From Achromobacter sp. MYb9 (GTDB lineage: Bacteria > Pseudomonadota > Gammaproteobacteria > Burkholderiales > Burkholderiaceae_B): a stretch of 64,000 nucleotides of DNA. The notes below the pieces were generated by a model. It did no database searches. It worked only from the letters and a program-made list of their open reading frames with translations, and had not been told where the DNA came from. Each line of letters starts with the position of its first letter. The stretch's first letter is position 1. This document shows, piece by piece, positions 35,099 to 43,508 of this stretch. Both the position numbers and the translations under genes were made by a program. The stretch covers positions 62,001-126,000 of the forward strand of contig NZ_PCOQ01000002.1 of the NCBI RefSeq assembly GCF_002975275.1, read 5' to 3'.

Positions 35099-36693
35099 TG
35101 CATTCCACCTCCGCCCCTGGCGCCGCAGATATCGGCTCGCACACGCTCAAGCAATGGCTGCATGACGGCCGCGAGATCGCCTTGCTGGATGTGCGCGAAC
35201 ACGGCCAATACGGCGAGTCGCACCTGTTCTACGCGGCGCCGGTGCCATACAGCCGGCTTGAAATCGATATCGTCCGCCTGGCCCCGCGTCGCGATGTTCG
35301 GGTCGTGGTGTACGACGATGGCGGCAGCGACCGCACCGCCGAGCGTGCCGCCCGGGCGCTGGCAAAGCTGGGCTACCGCCAGGTGCATCGCCTGGCGGGC
35401 GGCATTGCGCAGTGGCAGCAGGACGGCTATGCCGCCTTTGCCGGCGTGAATGTGCCCAGCAAGACGTTCGGCGAACTGGCCGAAGAAGTTTTCCACACGC
35501 CGCGTATCGGCGCGCGTGAACTGGCCGAGCGCCAACGGCGCGGCGACGACCTGATCGTGCTGGACGGCAGGCCCTTCACGGAATACCAGAAGATGAGTAT
35601 TCCCGGCGGCATCTGCTGCCCGAACGGCGAGCTGGCGCTGCGCGCCCACACGCTGGTCAAGGATCCCGGCACCACCATCGTCGTCAATTGCGCGGGCCGC
35701 ACGCGCAGCATTATCGGTGCGCAGACCCTCATCAACCTGGGCGTGCCCAATCCCGTCTATGCGCTGGAGAACGGCACGCAGGGCTGGTATCTGGAAGATC
35801 TGCAACTGGAACACGGCGCAAGCCGCCGCTACGACGACGGCGTGGCGTCCGATGAACTGCCGACGCTTGCCGCCCGCTCGGCGCAACTGGCTGAACGCCA
35901 TGGCGTGCCGATGGTCGATGCGGGCGCGGTACAGGCATGGCTGCGCGACGACACGCGCAGCACCTTTCTGTGCGACGTGCGCAGCGCCGAGGAATTCGCG
36001 CAGGGTTCATTGCCCGGCGCCCAGCACACGCCGGGCGGGCAACTGGTGCAGGCCACCGACCAATACCTGGCCGTGCGCGGCGCCCGCATCGTCGTGTTCG
36101 ATGCGGAAGGGGTGCGCGCGCCGGTCGTGGCCAGCTGGCTGCGGCAGATGGGCTGGGATGCCTGCGTGCTGAAAGAGGGCGTGCTTGCTGAACTGAAAAA
36201 CGACGCGCCGGCCACGGACACCCCCGTCGTGTCGGCGCTGTCCGATGCCGGCGTGGCCGCGGCGTTGGCGCAGGGCGCCCAGGCCGTCGATTTGCGCCCG
36301 GGCATGCGCTATCGGGCCAGCCACATCGTGGGGGCGCGTTGGTCGATCCGCCCGCGCCTGGACCGCCTGGCGTTGGATCCCGCCCGCCCCGTCGTCCTGC
36401 TGGCCGAAGACGCGGCCATCGCGGCGTGGGCAATGGAAGACCTGACCGCCTTGGGCTTGACGGACGTCAAGGTAAACACCGGCACGCCAGCCGGTTGGGC
36501 AGCAGCGGGCATCGCGTTGGAATCCACCCCTGCCGTTCCCACCGACACCGAGTGCATCGATTACCTGTTTTTCGTGCACGACCGCCACGACGGCAACAAG
36601 GCCGCGGCGCGTCAGTACCTGTCCTGGGAGACCAACCTGGTCAAGCAGATCGATGAACGCGAGCTGGCGGGCTACCGGTTTCCCGCTGGCTGA
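35095..36693 (+). CDS. Multi-domain rhodanese-like sulfurtransferase (four modules)
   Basis: A 532-aa cytoplasmic protein built of four rhodanese-like modules, near residues 10-110, 130-240, 268-365 and 378-475. Module 2 has the catalytic loop NCAGRTRS with Cys199. The other three have Asp or Ala/Glu at the cysteine position (YDDGGSDR; FDAEGVRAP; LAEDAAIA), so only one module can form a persulfide. The remaining C-terminal part ends WETNLVKQIDERELAGYRF. It overlaps the metC-like stop by ATGA, so it is coupled to the thiol dioxygenase/lyase operon. It probably carries sulfane sulfur from cysteine catabolism; the acceptor is unknown. Confidence 0.85.
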   Translation: MMHSTSAPGAADIGSHTLKQWLHDGREIALLDVREHGQYGESHLFYAAPVPYSRLEIDIVRLAPRRDVRVVVYDDGGSDRTAERAARALAKLGYRQVHRLAGGIAQWQQDGYAAFAGVNVPSKTFGELAEEVFHTPRIGARELAERQRRGDDLIVLDGRPFTEYQKMSIPGGICCPNGELALRAHTLVKDPGTTIVVNCAGRTRSIIGAQTLINLGVPNPVYALENGTQGWYLEDLQLEHGASRRYDDGVASDELPTLAARSAQLAERHGVPMVDAGAVQAWLRDDTRSTFLCDVRSAEEFAQGSLPGAQHTPGGQLVQATDQYLAVRGARIVVFDAEGVRAPVVASWLRQMGWDACVLKEGVLAELKNDAPATDTPVVSALSDAGVAAALAQGAQAVDLRPGMRYRASHIVGARWSIRPRLDRLALDPARPVVLLAEDAAIAAWAMEDLTALGLTDVKVNTGTPAGWAAAGIALESTPAVPTDTECIDYLFFVHDRHDGNKAAARQYLSWETNLVKQIDERELAGYRFPAG

Positions 36694-36888
36694 CGCCGTG
36701 CATTGACGCTGCCCGTCCAGGGCACAAGCGCCACAGTGGCCCGTAGAGGCCGCGCGGCGCGACGACAGATGCATCAACCCGATCAATACGCCCCGGCGGC
36801 TTTTGCCGACGGGGTGCGGACGGTTCATGGCGAACCGGAATGCAAAGGACGGCCGAGTATCCGGCCGCCGACTCAAGGGGAAATCCAG

Positions 36889-37896
36889 ATGAAGCACCAT
36901 GCATTGCACGCTTGCGGGACAGCCGCCCTGGCCATGGCCGGCCTGATGTGGAGCGCAAGCGGCCAGGCCCAGGCTCAGGCGCTGAAAGCGCCAGCCGATT
37001 ATCCCAAGCAGGCCATCACCGTGGTCTCGCCGTTTCCGCCCGGGGGCGGCAACGACAACGTGGCGCGCCTGATCGCCCAGGAGCTGGGCGTCATCACGGG
37101 CCAGAGCGTCGTGGTGGAAAACCGCTCGGGGGCGGGCGGCAACGTGGGCACGGCGCAGGTGTCACGCGCCAAGCCCGACGGCTATACCCTGGTGATGTCG
37201 CAGACCAGCGTCATGGCCGTCAACCCGCGCCTGTACAAGAATGTCGGCTTCGATCCGGTGAAGGACTTCACGCCGATATCGCAGATCACGTCCGCGCCGC
37301 TGGTGCTGGTGGCCCGCACCGAAAGCCCGTACAAGACGCTGGGCGACTATCTGGACGCCGCGCGCAAACAGCCGGGCATCATCACGTACGCCACGCCGGG
37401 CAACGGCACCATGAGCCATTTGATGGGCGCCCTGGTGTCCAAGAAAGCGGGCGTGAACCTGGTGCATGTGCCGTATCGCGGCGCGGCGCCCGCCATCACC
37501 GACCTGATGGGCGGCACGGTGGACATGCTGATCACGTCGCCGGCGTCGGCCGAACCCATGGTGACCGCGGGCAAGCTGCGTATCCTGGCCCTGAGCCACG
37601 AAAACAGCATCGGCGTTTTCAAAGGCGCGCCCACGCTCAAGCAAAGCGGCCTGGACGGCATCACCGCCGATGATTGGTATGGTTTGTTCGCCCCTGCCGG
37701 CACGCCGCCCGAGCGCGTCGCTTATCTGGCAGGCGCGGTGGCGCAGGCGATGAAGTCGCCCACCGTGATCGCCAAGATCAACAGCGGCGGCAGTTGGCCG
37801 GTGGGCAGTCAGCCCGACGCGTTCAAGACGCGCCTGCAGGAAGACACGGTGTATTGGGCGGACATGGTGAAGACGGCAGGGGTGTCGCTCGACTGA
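36889..37896 (+). CDS. Bug-family (TctC-like) periplasmic binding protein, orphan
   Basis: A 335-aa extracytoplasmic receptor of the Bug family, greatly expanded in Bordetella and Achromobacter. The signal peptide is MKHHALHACGTAALAMAGLM with cleavage near AQAQALKA. Then come ITVVSPFPPGGGNDNVARLI and the diagnostic VENRSGAGGNVGTAQVSRAKPDGYT (split here in text as VENRSGAGGN and KPDGYT). AAGGGGAAA precedes the ATG. No TctA or TctB genes adjoin, as is usual for Bug proteins. The 195-bp gap before it contains only a short GC-rich repeat. It may belong to the upstream sulfur operon or stand alone. Confidence 0.9.
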   Translation: MKHHALHACGTAALAMAGLMWSASGQAQAQALKAPADYPKQAITVVSPFPPGGGNDNVARLIAQELGVITGQSVVVENRSGAGGNVGTAQVSRAKPDGYTLVMSQTSVMAVNPRLYKNVGFDPVKDFTPISQITSAPLVLVARTESPYKTLGDYLDAARKQPGIITYATPGNGTMSHLMGALVSKKAGVNLVHVPYRGAAPAITDLMGGTVDMLITSPASAEPMVTAGKLRILALSHENSIGVFKGAPTLKQSGLDGITADDWYGLFAPAGTPPERVAYLAGAVAQAMKSPTVIAKINSGGSWPVGSQPDAFKTRLQEDTVYWADMVKTAGVSLD

Positions 37897-37943
37897 GGCC
37901 TCGCTGCCACCGGCCCCTGAACCGGTCCTGTACTGCCGGCTTC

Positions 37944-38705
37944 CTACACGGCCAGCACGTTGCCCGCCGCGGCCTTCAGCGCCGCGAATGCGGGCATTTT
38001 TTCCGCGCTGGTGTTGGTGACCAGATGATCGATGCGGTCCGCGCCGCAAAACGACACGCGGCTGCACAGGCCGATCTTGCTGAAGTCCGCCAACAGCACC
38101 AGCTGCTTGGCATTGCCCGTCATCGCGCGGGCGACTTCCGCTTCGCGCAGGTCGTAATTGGTGGCGCCGCACTCCGCGTCGACGCCTACCGGCGACAGCA
38201 ATGCCAGGTCGGCGCGGTAGCGGTGGATCTCGGCGATGGTGATGTCGCCGGCGGTGGCGCACACGGGCCCGCCAACCGCGCCGCCCAACATGATCAGTTG
38301 ATTGGCGCCGCTGCCTGCCGCGCCCACCTTCAGCGCCACGTCGAACGAGTTGGTGATGATGGTCAGGCCGGACAGCTTGGCCAGTTCGTCGGCGAGCACG
38401 CTGGTGGTGCTGCCCGCGTCAAGGAACAGGGTGTGTCCGCTGGACACGAGACCGGCCGCGGCGCGCGCGATGGCGCGCTTGTACTTCACGCGCGTGTGCA
38501 CGCGCTCGGCGAACGGGGGCTCGCTGTGCACCGGCACGGCGCCGCCGTGCACGCGCCGCAATTCGCCCATCGCCTCCAGTTCAAGCAGATCCCGTCTGAC
38601 GGTTTCGCGCGACACGCCCAGCTCTCCGACGATGCGGTCGGTCGATACCTGCTGCAATGACGACAGCAGCGCGCGGATTCTCTGATACCGCTCTTCTTGC
38701 CACAT
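37944..38705 (-). CDS. DeoR-family transcriptional regulator
   Basis: A 253-aa DeoR/GlpR-type repressor. The N-terminal HTH is RYQRIRALLSSLQQVSTDRI, then GELGVSRETVRRDLLELEAM, and GELRRVHGGAVPV is the family signature. The C-terminal DeoRC sugar-phosphate-isomerase-like domain has FLDAGSTTSVLADEL. Regulators of this family usually sense phosphorylated metabolites. It is the last gene of the minus-strand ABC operon (17 bp after the permease); AGGAAG lies 8 bp before its ATG. It probably controls the transporter and the divergent catabolic genes. Confidence 0.92.
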   Translation of the reverse strand: MWQEERYQRIRALLSSLQQVSTDRIVGELGVSRETVRRDLLELEAMGELRRVHGGAVPVHSEPPFAERVHTRVKYKRAIARAAAGLVSSGHTLFLDAGSTTSVLADELAKLSGLTIITNSFDVALKVGAAGSGANQLIMLGGAVGGPVCATAGDITIAEIHRYRADLALLSPVGVDAECGATNYDLREAEVARAMTGNAKQLVLLADFSKIGLCSRVSFCGADRIDHLVTNTSAEKMPAFAALKAAAGNVLAV

Positions 38706-38722
38706 ATCCGATGCTTCCTAAT

Positions 38723-40405
38723 CTATCTTCGCCGCCGCGACGCCCCGGCGATCAACGCGCGCATGGCCAGCAAAGAACCTCCAACGACCAGCATGATAAG
38801 CGTGGAATACGCCGCCGCCTGCGAAACGAACCCGGCCTCGTCCAGCCGCAGTACCGACACCGGCGCCACGCTGATGGTCGGCGTTACCAGGAAGATCACC
38901 GCCGACAGCGTCACCATCGACCGCATGAACAGGAAAAAGAACACGCCCAGCACCGTGGGCGCGATCAGCGGCAGCACCGCATCGCGCAGGACTTGCACCG
39001 TGCCGCCGCCCAGGCAACTGACGGCTTCCTCCAGCGCCTGCGGCACGGCGCGCATGCCCGTCATCATCGTCAGGAACCCTTGCGTGTGATAGTGGTAGAA
39101 ATTGCATAGCGCGATCAACGCCGCGCTGCCGTACAGCGCATACAACGGCGTGCCGGGCGCATTGAACGCGAAGATGTAGGACAGCCCCAACACCAGGCCC
39201 GGCACCCCGACGGGCAGCACGGACAGCAGGTACACAACCTTGGCCCAGCCGCGTCCGATGCGGCACACACCGAAGCACAGGAAGAACAACAGCAGCACGC
39301 CGCCGCTGGCAGCCGCCAGCGACAGGTACAGCGACGTCCACAGGGGGGCGTAGCCGCCGCTGACGGTGATGTCGTAGTGCTTCAGCGTCCATTCCATGCG
39401 GTAGGGCCACAGCCGCATGAAACTGGCGAAGACGACCGTCGCCACGGTCAGGATGATCGTGCCGCAGGCCAGCAGCACGCCGATGCCGAACACCGCATCG
39501 CGAACGGGGGCGGGTTGCGGGGCCACCCGCACTCCGCTGGGTGACGCCGACCCGAACTGGCGCTGCGAGGCCACGCGTTCTATCTGCACGGAGATCAGCG
39601 ACGGCAACAACAGCAGGATGCCCACGACGGACCCCATGCCGAAATTCATCTGGCCCGACACCTGGCTGTAGATTTCCGTGGCCAGCACCCGGTAATTGCC
39701 GCCGATCACCGCCGCGTTGCCGAAGTCCGTGATGGTGATGACGAACACCACGAACGCGGCGCTCAGCAGTCCGAACTTGCAGTTGGGCAAGGTGATATCG
39801 AAGAATTGCCGCGCGCTGGACGCGCCCATGACTTCGGCTGCGTCGTAGTAGCGGGCGTCCATGTTGCGCAACGCGGCCTGCAGGATCAGCACGGCCTGGG
39901 GCAGGGCGTAGAACACGTTCGAGATCAATAGCCCCCAGAAGCCATAGATATCGACCTCCCAACCGGTCCAGCGGTGCACCAGCCCGTTGCGTCCCAGGAT
40001 GAATATCAGGCCCAGACCCTGCACCAGCGACGGCGCCAGCAACGGCAGCACCAGCGCCAATCGCACAAGCGCCTTGCCGCGCATGCAGCTGCGGTCAAGG
40101 CCATAGGCGATGGCGAATCCCAGCGTGATGCTGACGGCGGTGGTGGCGGCGCTCATTACAAGGCTGTTGACGGTGGCGGTCAGGATGCCGCGTGTGGCGA
40201 ACACCTCGGCATAGTTGCCCAGCCCGATCGATCCATCCTTTTCCACCAGGCTGCGCCACGCCACGGCCGCCAGCGGATACAGGAAAAACAGCGCCAATCC
40301 CGCCAGAGGGATCGCCACACAGGTCCACAGCAGCAGCCGGTCCGCGGACCACGGCGCGCGCCCCGCAGGCGCCGCGACGGCCGCATCCGCATGTAGCGTG
40401 CTCAT
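38723..40405 (-). CDS. ABC transporter permease, two-domain (PhnU/V- or FbpB-like)
   Basis: A 560-aa inner-membrane permease made of two fused permease halves, each with an EAA-type loop (YDAAEVMGASSARQFFDITL in the first half; ALEEAVSCLGGGTVQVLRDA in the second). About 12 spans are visible, from LLLWTCVAIPLAGLALFFL onwards. This layout is typical of iron(III) (FbpB) and putative 2-aminoethylphosphonate importers. The ATG at 40405 has GGGAG 7 bp upstream; the frame is open further back into the ATPase gene. It forms a complex with the ATPase and binding protein encoded just upstream. Confidence 0.88.
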   Translation of the reverse strand: MSTLHADAAVAAPAGRAPWSADRLLLWTCVAIPLAGLALFFLYPLAAVAWRSLVEKDGSIGLGNYAEVFATRGILTATVNSLVMSAATTAVSITLGFAIAYGLDRSCMRGKALVRLALVLPLLAPSLVQGLGLIFILGRNGLVHRWTGWEVDIYGFWGLLISNVFYALPQAVLILQAALRNMDARYYDAAEVMGASSARQFFDITLPNCKFGLLSAAFVVFVITITDFGNAAVIGGNYRVLATEIYSQVSGQMNFGMGSVVGILLLLPSLISVQIERVASQRQFGSASPSGVRVAPQPAPVRDAVFGIGVLLACGTIILTVATVVFASFMRLWPYRMEWTLKHYDITVSGGYAPLWTSLYLSLAAASGGVLLLFFLCFGVCRIGRGWAKVVYLLSVLPVGVPGLVLGLSYIFAFNAPGTPLYALYGSAALIALCNFYHYHTQGFLTMMTGMRAVPQALEEAVSCLGGGTVQVLRDAVLPLIAPTVLGVFFFLFMRSMVTLSAVIFLVTPTISVAPVSVLRLDEAGFVSQAAAYSTLIMLVVGGSLLAMRALIAGASRRRR

Positions 40406-40427
40406 CGCCGGCTCCCGCCGCGCGGGG

Positions 40428-41435
40428 TCATACGCTGACCCAGGCGCATTCGCCGGGTTCCACGTCCAGCCGAACGGGCGCGCCGCGGGACAGCCCAGCC
40501 GCGCCATGTTGCTCGACAACCAGCTCACGTCCCAGCCACGCGACGCGCAACCGCGTCAGGTTACCCATGAAGGTCATGTCCTGTACGCGGCCCGGACCTT
40601 GCTCGTCGGCGGCGATGCGCAGGTTTTCCGGGCGCAGGCAGGCTTCATAGCGTTCATTCGCGCCCTCGGGCCGCGTCGCCAGCAGATGGGGCATCGCATC
40701 GCTTACCCAATCGGTGGGCAGCAGATTGCTCAAGCCCACGAAGTTGGCCACGAAGCGCGTGCGGGGCCGCAGATAGAGGTCGGAGGGGGACCCGACCTGT
40801 TCGATGCGCCCGTCGTTCATGCAGACGATCTTGTCGGCCAGCGTCAGCGCTTCTTCCTGGTCGTGGGTCACCATGATGGTCGGGATCTTCAGCCTGCGTT
40901 GCACGTCGTGGATCTCGGCGCGCATGTCGGTGCGCACGCGCGCATCCAACGCCGACAGCGGTTCGTCCAGCAGGATCAGCGCCGGGTCCACCGCCAGTGC
41001 GCGCGCCAGCGCCACGCGCTGTTGCTGTCCCCCCGAAAGCTGGTGCGGATAGCGTGGCGCATAGTCGGGCAGCTTGATCAGGGTCAGCAGTTCAGCCACA
41101 CGCGCGGCGATGCGGTCGCGCGGTTCGCCGCGGACGCGCAAGCCGTAGCCCACGTTTTCGGCCACCGTCATGTTGGGGAACAACGAGTACGACTGGAATA
41201 CGATGCCAAAGCCACGCTTGCGCGCCGGCAGCTTGCTCAGGTCGCGCCCGCCCAGCGTGATGGTGCCGCGGTCGAACGGCAGCAGGCCCGCCACGATGCG
41301 CAGCAAGGTCGTCTTGCCGCAGCCGCTCGGGCCCAGCAGGCACACGAATTCATGTTCGCCGACGGACAGGTCGATGTCCTCCAGCGCGACCGACGCGTCG
41401 AAGGTTTTCCGTATGCCGCGCAGTTCCAGATACAT
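40428..41435 (-). CDS. ABC transporter ATP-binding protein (PhnT/PotA-like)
   Basis: A 335-aa ATPase of the spermidine/iron/phosphonate importer group. Walker A GPSGCGKTTLLR, Q-loop IVFQSYSLFPNMTV, signature LSGGQQQRVALARAL, Walker B LILLDEPLSALD and H-loop VTHDQEEAL are present. A C-terminal TOBE domain lies at about 270-335 (CLRPENLRIAADEQGPG). GGGAGA precedes the ATG at 41435. It lies between the binding-protein and permease genes. Confidence 0.92.
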   Translation of the reverse strand: MYLELRGIRKTFDASVALEDIDLSVGEHEFVCLLGPSGCGKTTLLRIVAGLLPFDRGTITLGGRDLSKLPARKRGFGIVFQSYSLFPNMTVAENVGYGLRVRGEPRDRIAARVAELLTLIKLPDYAPRYPHQLSGGQQQRVALARALAVDPALILLDEPLSALDARVRTDMRAEIHDVQRRLKIPTIMVTHDQEEALTLADKIVCMNDGRIEQVGSPSDLYLRPRTRFVANFVGLSNLLPTDWVSDAMPHLLATRPEGANERYEACLRPENLRIAADEQGPGRVQDMTFMGNLTRLRVAWLGRELVVEQHGAAGLSRGAPVRLDVEPGECAWVSV

Positions 41436-41483
41436 GGCGTCTCCCAGACGCGAGAGCGGCGGGCGGGCCCCGCCGCGCCAGCC

Positions 41484-42494
41484 TCAGCGCTTGATGGTGT
41501 CTTGCCAGGTCTTGATCGTGGCGTCGCGCTCGGCGGCCGACTTCTGGAAATCCACCGGATACAACACGGCGGTCAGGTCCTTCGGCAGGCCCGCGGCTTC
41601 GGCCGCCTTGTTGGGGGCGGCGCCCGGGATGGTGACGAGTTCCTTGTACTTGCTGTACAGGCCGCCGGCCTGCGCGGAGAGGGTCCAATCCAGGAAGCGT
41701 TTGGCATCGGCGGGGTTCTTCGCTGTCTTCATCAGGCCGGACGCCTCCAGCTCGTACCCCACCCACTGCTTGGGGATCACCATCTTGACCGGATAGCCCT
41801 CTTCGATGGACTGCATGGCCGGGAAGGCGAACGATACGCCGATCGCGTATTCGCCGGCGCGGGCCATCTTGCAGGGGCGCGACCCCGACGGCGTGTATTG
41901 CGCCACGTTCTTGTCCAGGTCCTTCAGCAGCGCCCAGCCCTTTTCCTTGCCCAAGCCCTGCAGCAACGCGACGATCTGCAGGTAGCCCGTGCCGGAGGCG
42001 GCCGGGCTCGGGATGACGATCTCGCCTTTATAAACGGGGTTGGCCAGGTCTTCCCAAGACGTCGGCATGGGCAGCTTCTTGGACTTCAGCCGGTCGGTGT
42101 TCACACAGAACGCCGCAACATAGCCGGTGGCGGCAAACCACTTGTTGTCCGCGCCCTTGTACTGGGCGGGCAGGGTGTCGATCCCCTTGGCCGCATAGGG
42201 CTCCAGCAGGTTCTGCAAGCGCGGATCCAGCATGTTGCTGACGGCAAAGCCCCAGATCACGTCCTGCTGAGGGTTCGCCGCTTCGGCGATCAGCCGGGCG
42301 CCCAGGTCGCCGGTAGACAGGCGCAGCACGTTGACCTTCACATCCGGCATGGCCGCGTTGGCCGCCTTCAGATAGGCCGCGATCTCGTCTTCCTCCAGCG
42401 CGGTGTAGACGGTGATGGGACCGGCGTGGGCGACGTGTGCAAAACCTAGGGAAATTACTGCAACCACAACGCTAAGCTTCTTCATACATTGCAT
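41484..42494 (-). CDS. ABC transporter substrate-binding protein (PhnS/FbpA-like)
   Basis: A 336-aa periplasmic binding protein, first gene of the minus-strand operon. Signal peptide: KKLSVVVAVISLGFAHVAHA/GPITVYTAL. The mature part shows ITVYTALEEDEIAAYL, STGDLGARLIAEAANPQQDV and ANPVYKGEIVIPSPAASGTG, a pattern shared by the iron(III) and putative 2-aminoethylphosphonate receptors. The second YNTD-type tyrosine pair that coordinates iron in FbpA is not obvious, so iron is less likely. I chose ATG 42494 (GGAG 7 bp upstream) over 42524 and 42485. It is divergent from the phosphatase gene. Confidence 0.86.
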   Translation of the reverse strand: MQCMKKLSVVVAVISLGFAHVAHAGPITVYTALEEDEIAAYLKAANAAMPDVKVNVLRLSTGDLGARLIAEAANPQQDVIWGFAVSNMLDPRLQNLLEPYAAKGIDTLPAQYKGADNKWFAATGYVAAFCVNTDRLKSKKLPMPTSWEDLANPVYKGEIVIPSPAASGTGYLQIVALLQGLGKEKGWALLKDLDKNVAQYTPSGSRPCKMARAGEYAIGVSFAFPAMQSIEEGYPVKMVIPKQWVGYELEASGLMKTAKNPADAKRFLDWTLSAQAGGLYSKYKELVTIPGAAPNKAAEAAGLPKDLTAVLYPVDFQKSAAERDATIKTWQDTIKR

Positions 42495-42588
42495 GATGGG
42501 ACTCCGGTGGGGAATACATGGCAACGGTGCGAGCTACTGATGCGGACGGCGACCCTGCCGTAGGGGGCGAGGTTGCAGTTTTAGGTAT

Positions 42589-42598
42589 ATTTGCAAAT
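42589..42598. promoter_or_regulatory. Palindrome in the divergent promoter region
   Basis: ATTTGCAAAT, a perfect 10-bp palindrome in an AT-rich patch in the 149-bp region between the divergent transporter and catabolic operons. A possible operator for the DeoR regulator; this is positional inference. Confidence 0.4.
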
Positions 42599-42643
42599 TT
42601 GGGGCAACGTGTCTAGACTGGAAAAACCCCTGGGAGCACCGTG

Positions 42644-43450
42644 ATGCAAACCTCCGCCGCGCTGCCGGCGCAGCAATTGGCCGAATATTCCTCGTTCGCG
42701 CAGACGCTCGCGGACCGCGTCCGGCCCTTGTCCCGCAAGTGGTTCCGGCACCCGCTGTCCGTCGACACCAAGGCCGACGAAAGCCCCGTGACGCAGGCCG
42801 ACCGAGAGGTCGAGGCCGCGCTGCGCGACGCGATCGCGCAACACTATCCCCAGCACGGCATCTTCGGCGAAGAGTTCGGCGCGCTGCACGCCGAAGCCGA
42901 GCTTGTGTGGTCGCTGGACCCCATCGACGGCACGCGCGCATTCATCTCGGGCAACCCCTTGTGGGGCACGTTGCTGGCGTTGCTGCATCGGGGCCGTCCG
43001 GTGCTGGGCCTGATCGACATTCCCACGTTGCAGGAACGCTGGATCGGCGCGGCCGGTTCGCCGGCGCGGCTGAATGGCGACCTCTGCCAGGCCAGCGCCT
43101 GTACCGAACTGCGTGACGCGATCCTGTACGCCACGTCGCCCGACATCTTCGAAGGCGCTGAACTGGCTGCCTTCGATGCCTTGGCCCGTGCCGCGCGCAT
43201 GCGCCGCTACGGCGGCGATTGCTACAGCTACGGGCTGCTGGCCAGCGGCCACATCGACCTGGTGGTCGAAGCCGGCCTGCAACCCTATGACTATCTGGCG
43301 CTGATGCCCGTGATCGAAGGCGCGGGCGGCGTCATCACCGATTGGGCTGGGCAGCCGCTCAGCCTCGAATCGCAGGGCCGCGTCGTCGCGGCCGCCACGC
43401 CGCAGCTGCATCGCCAGGCGATGCGGGTGCTGGGGGCGGCCATGACCTGA
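42644..43450 (+). CDS. Inositol monophosphatase-family phosphatase (HisN-like)
   Basis: A 268-aa Mg-dependent, Li-sensitive-type phosphatase. The metal-binding motifs are GIFGEEFG (Glu), SLDPIDGTRAFISG (DPIDGT) and a late Asp in LQPYDYLALMPVIEGAGG. The GNPLWGTLLALLHRGRPVLG part resembles histidinol-phosphate phosphatases of the IMPase fold. The ATG at 42644 is 7 bp from GGGAG; GTG 42641 is also possible. It is first in the plus-strand operon with GS-like, ALDH and Fe-ADH genes. A role in removing phosphate from the imported compound is inferred, not shown. Confidence 0.88.
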   Translation: MQTSAALPAQQLAEYSSFAQTLADRVRPLSRKWFRHPLSVDTKADESPVTQADREVEAALRDAIAQHYPQHGIFGEEFGALHAEAELVWSLDPIDGTRAFISGNPLWGTLLALLHRGRPVLGLIDIPTLQERWIGAAGSPARLNGDLCQASACTELRDAILYATSPDIFEGAELAAFDALARAARMRRYGGDCYSYGLLASGHIDLVVEAGLQPYDYLALMPVIEGAGGVITDWAGQPLSLESQGRVVAAATPQLHRQAMRVLGAAMT

Positions 43451-43508
43451 ACGCCGCGCCGCCCGCCCGCAGGTCAACGCAACGCTTCAGCCACAAAGGT
43501 GAACGAGC

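Noticed and set aside
40215-42449. 744-codon plus-strand open frame across the ABC transporter genes
   Set aside because: It runs antisense through the ends of three real genes with intact ABC motifs; its own product has no recognisable domain and is Arg/His/Gln-rich.
41484-42494. Iron(III) importer as the function of the PhnS/FbpA-like system
   Set aside because: The fold is shared with FbpA, but I could not find the adjacent tyrosine pair that binds iron, and the neighbouring phosphatase, ligase and dehydrogenases do not suit iron uptake.
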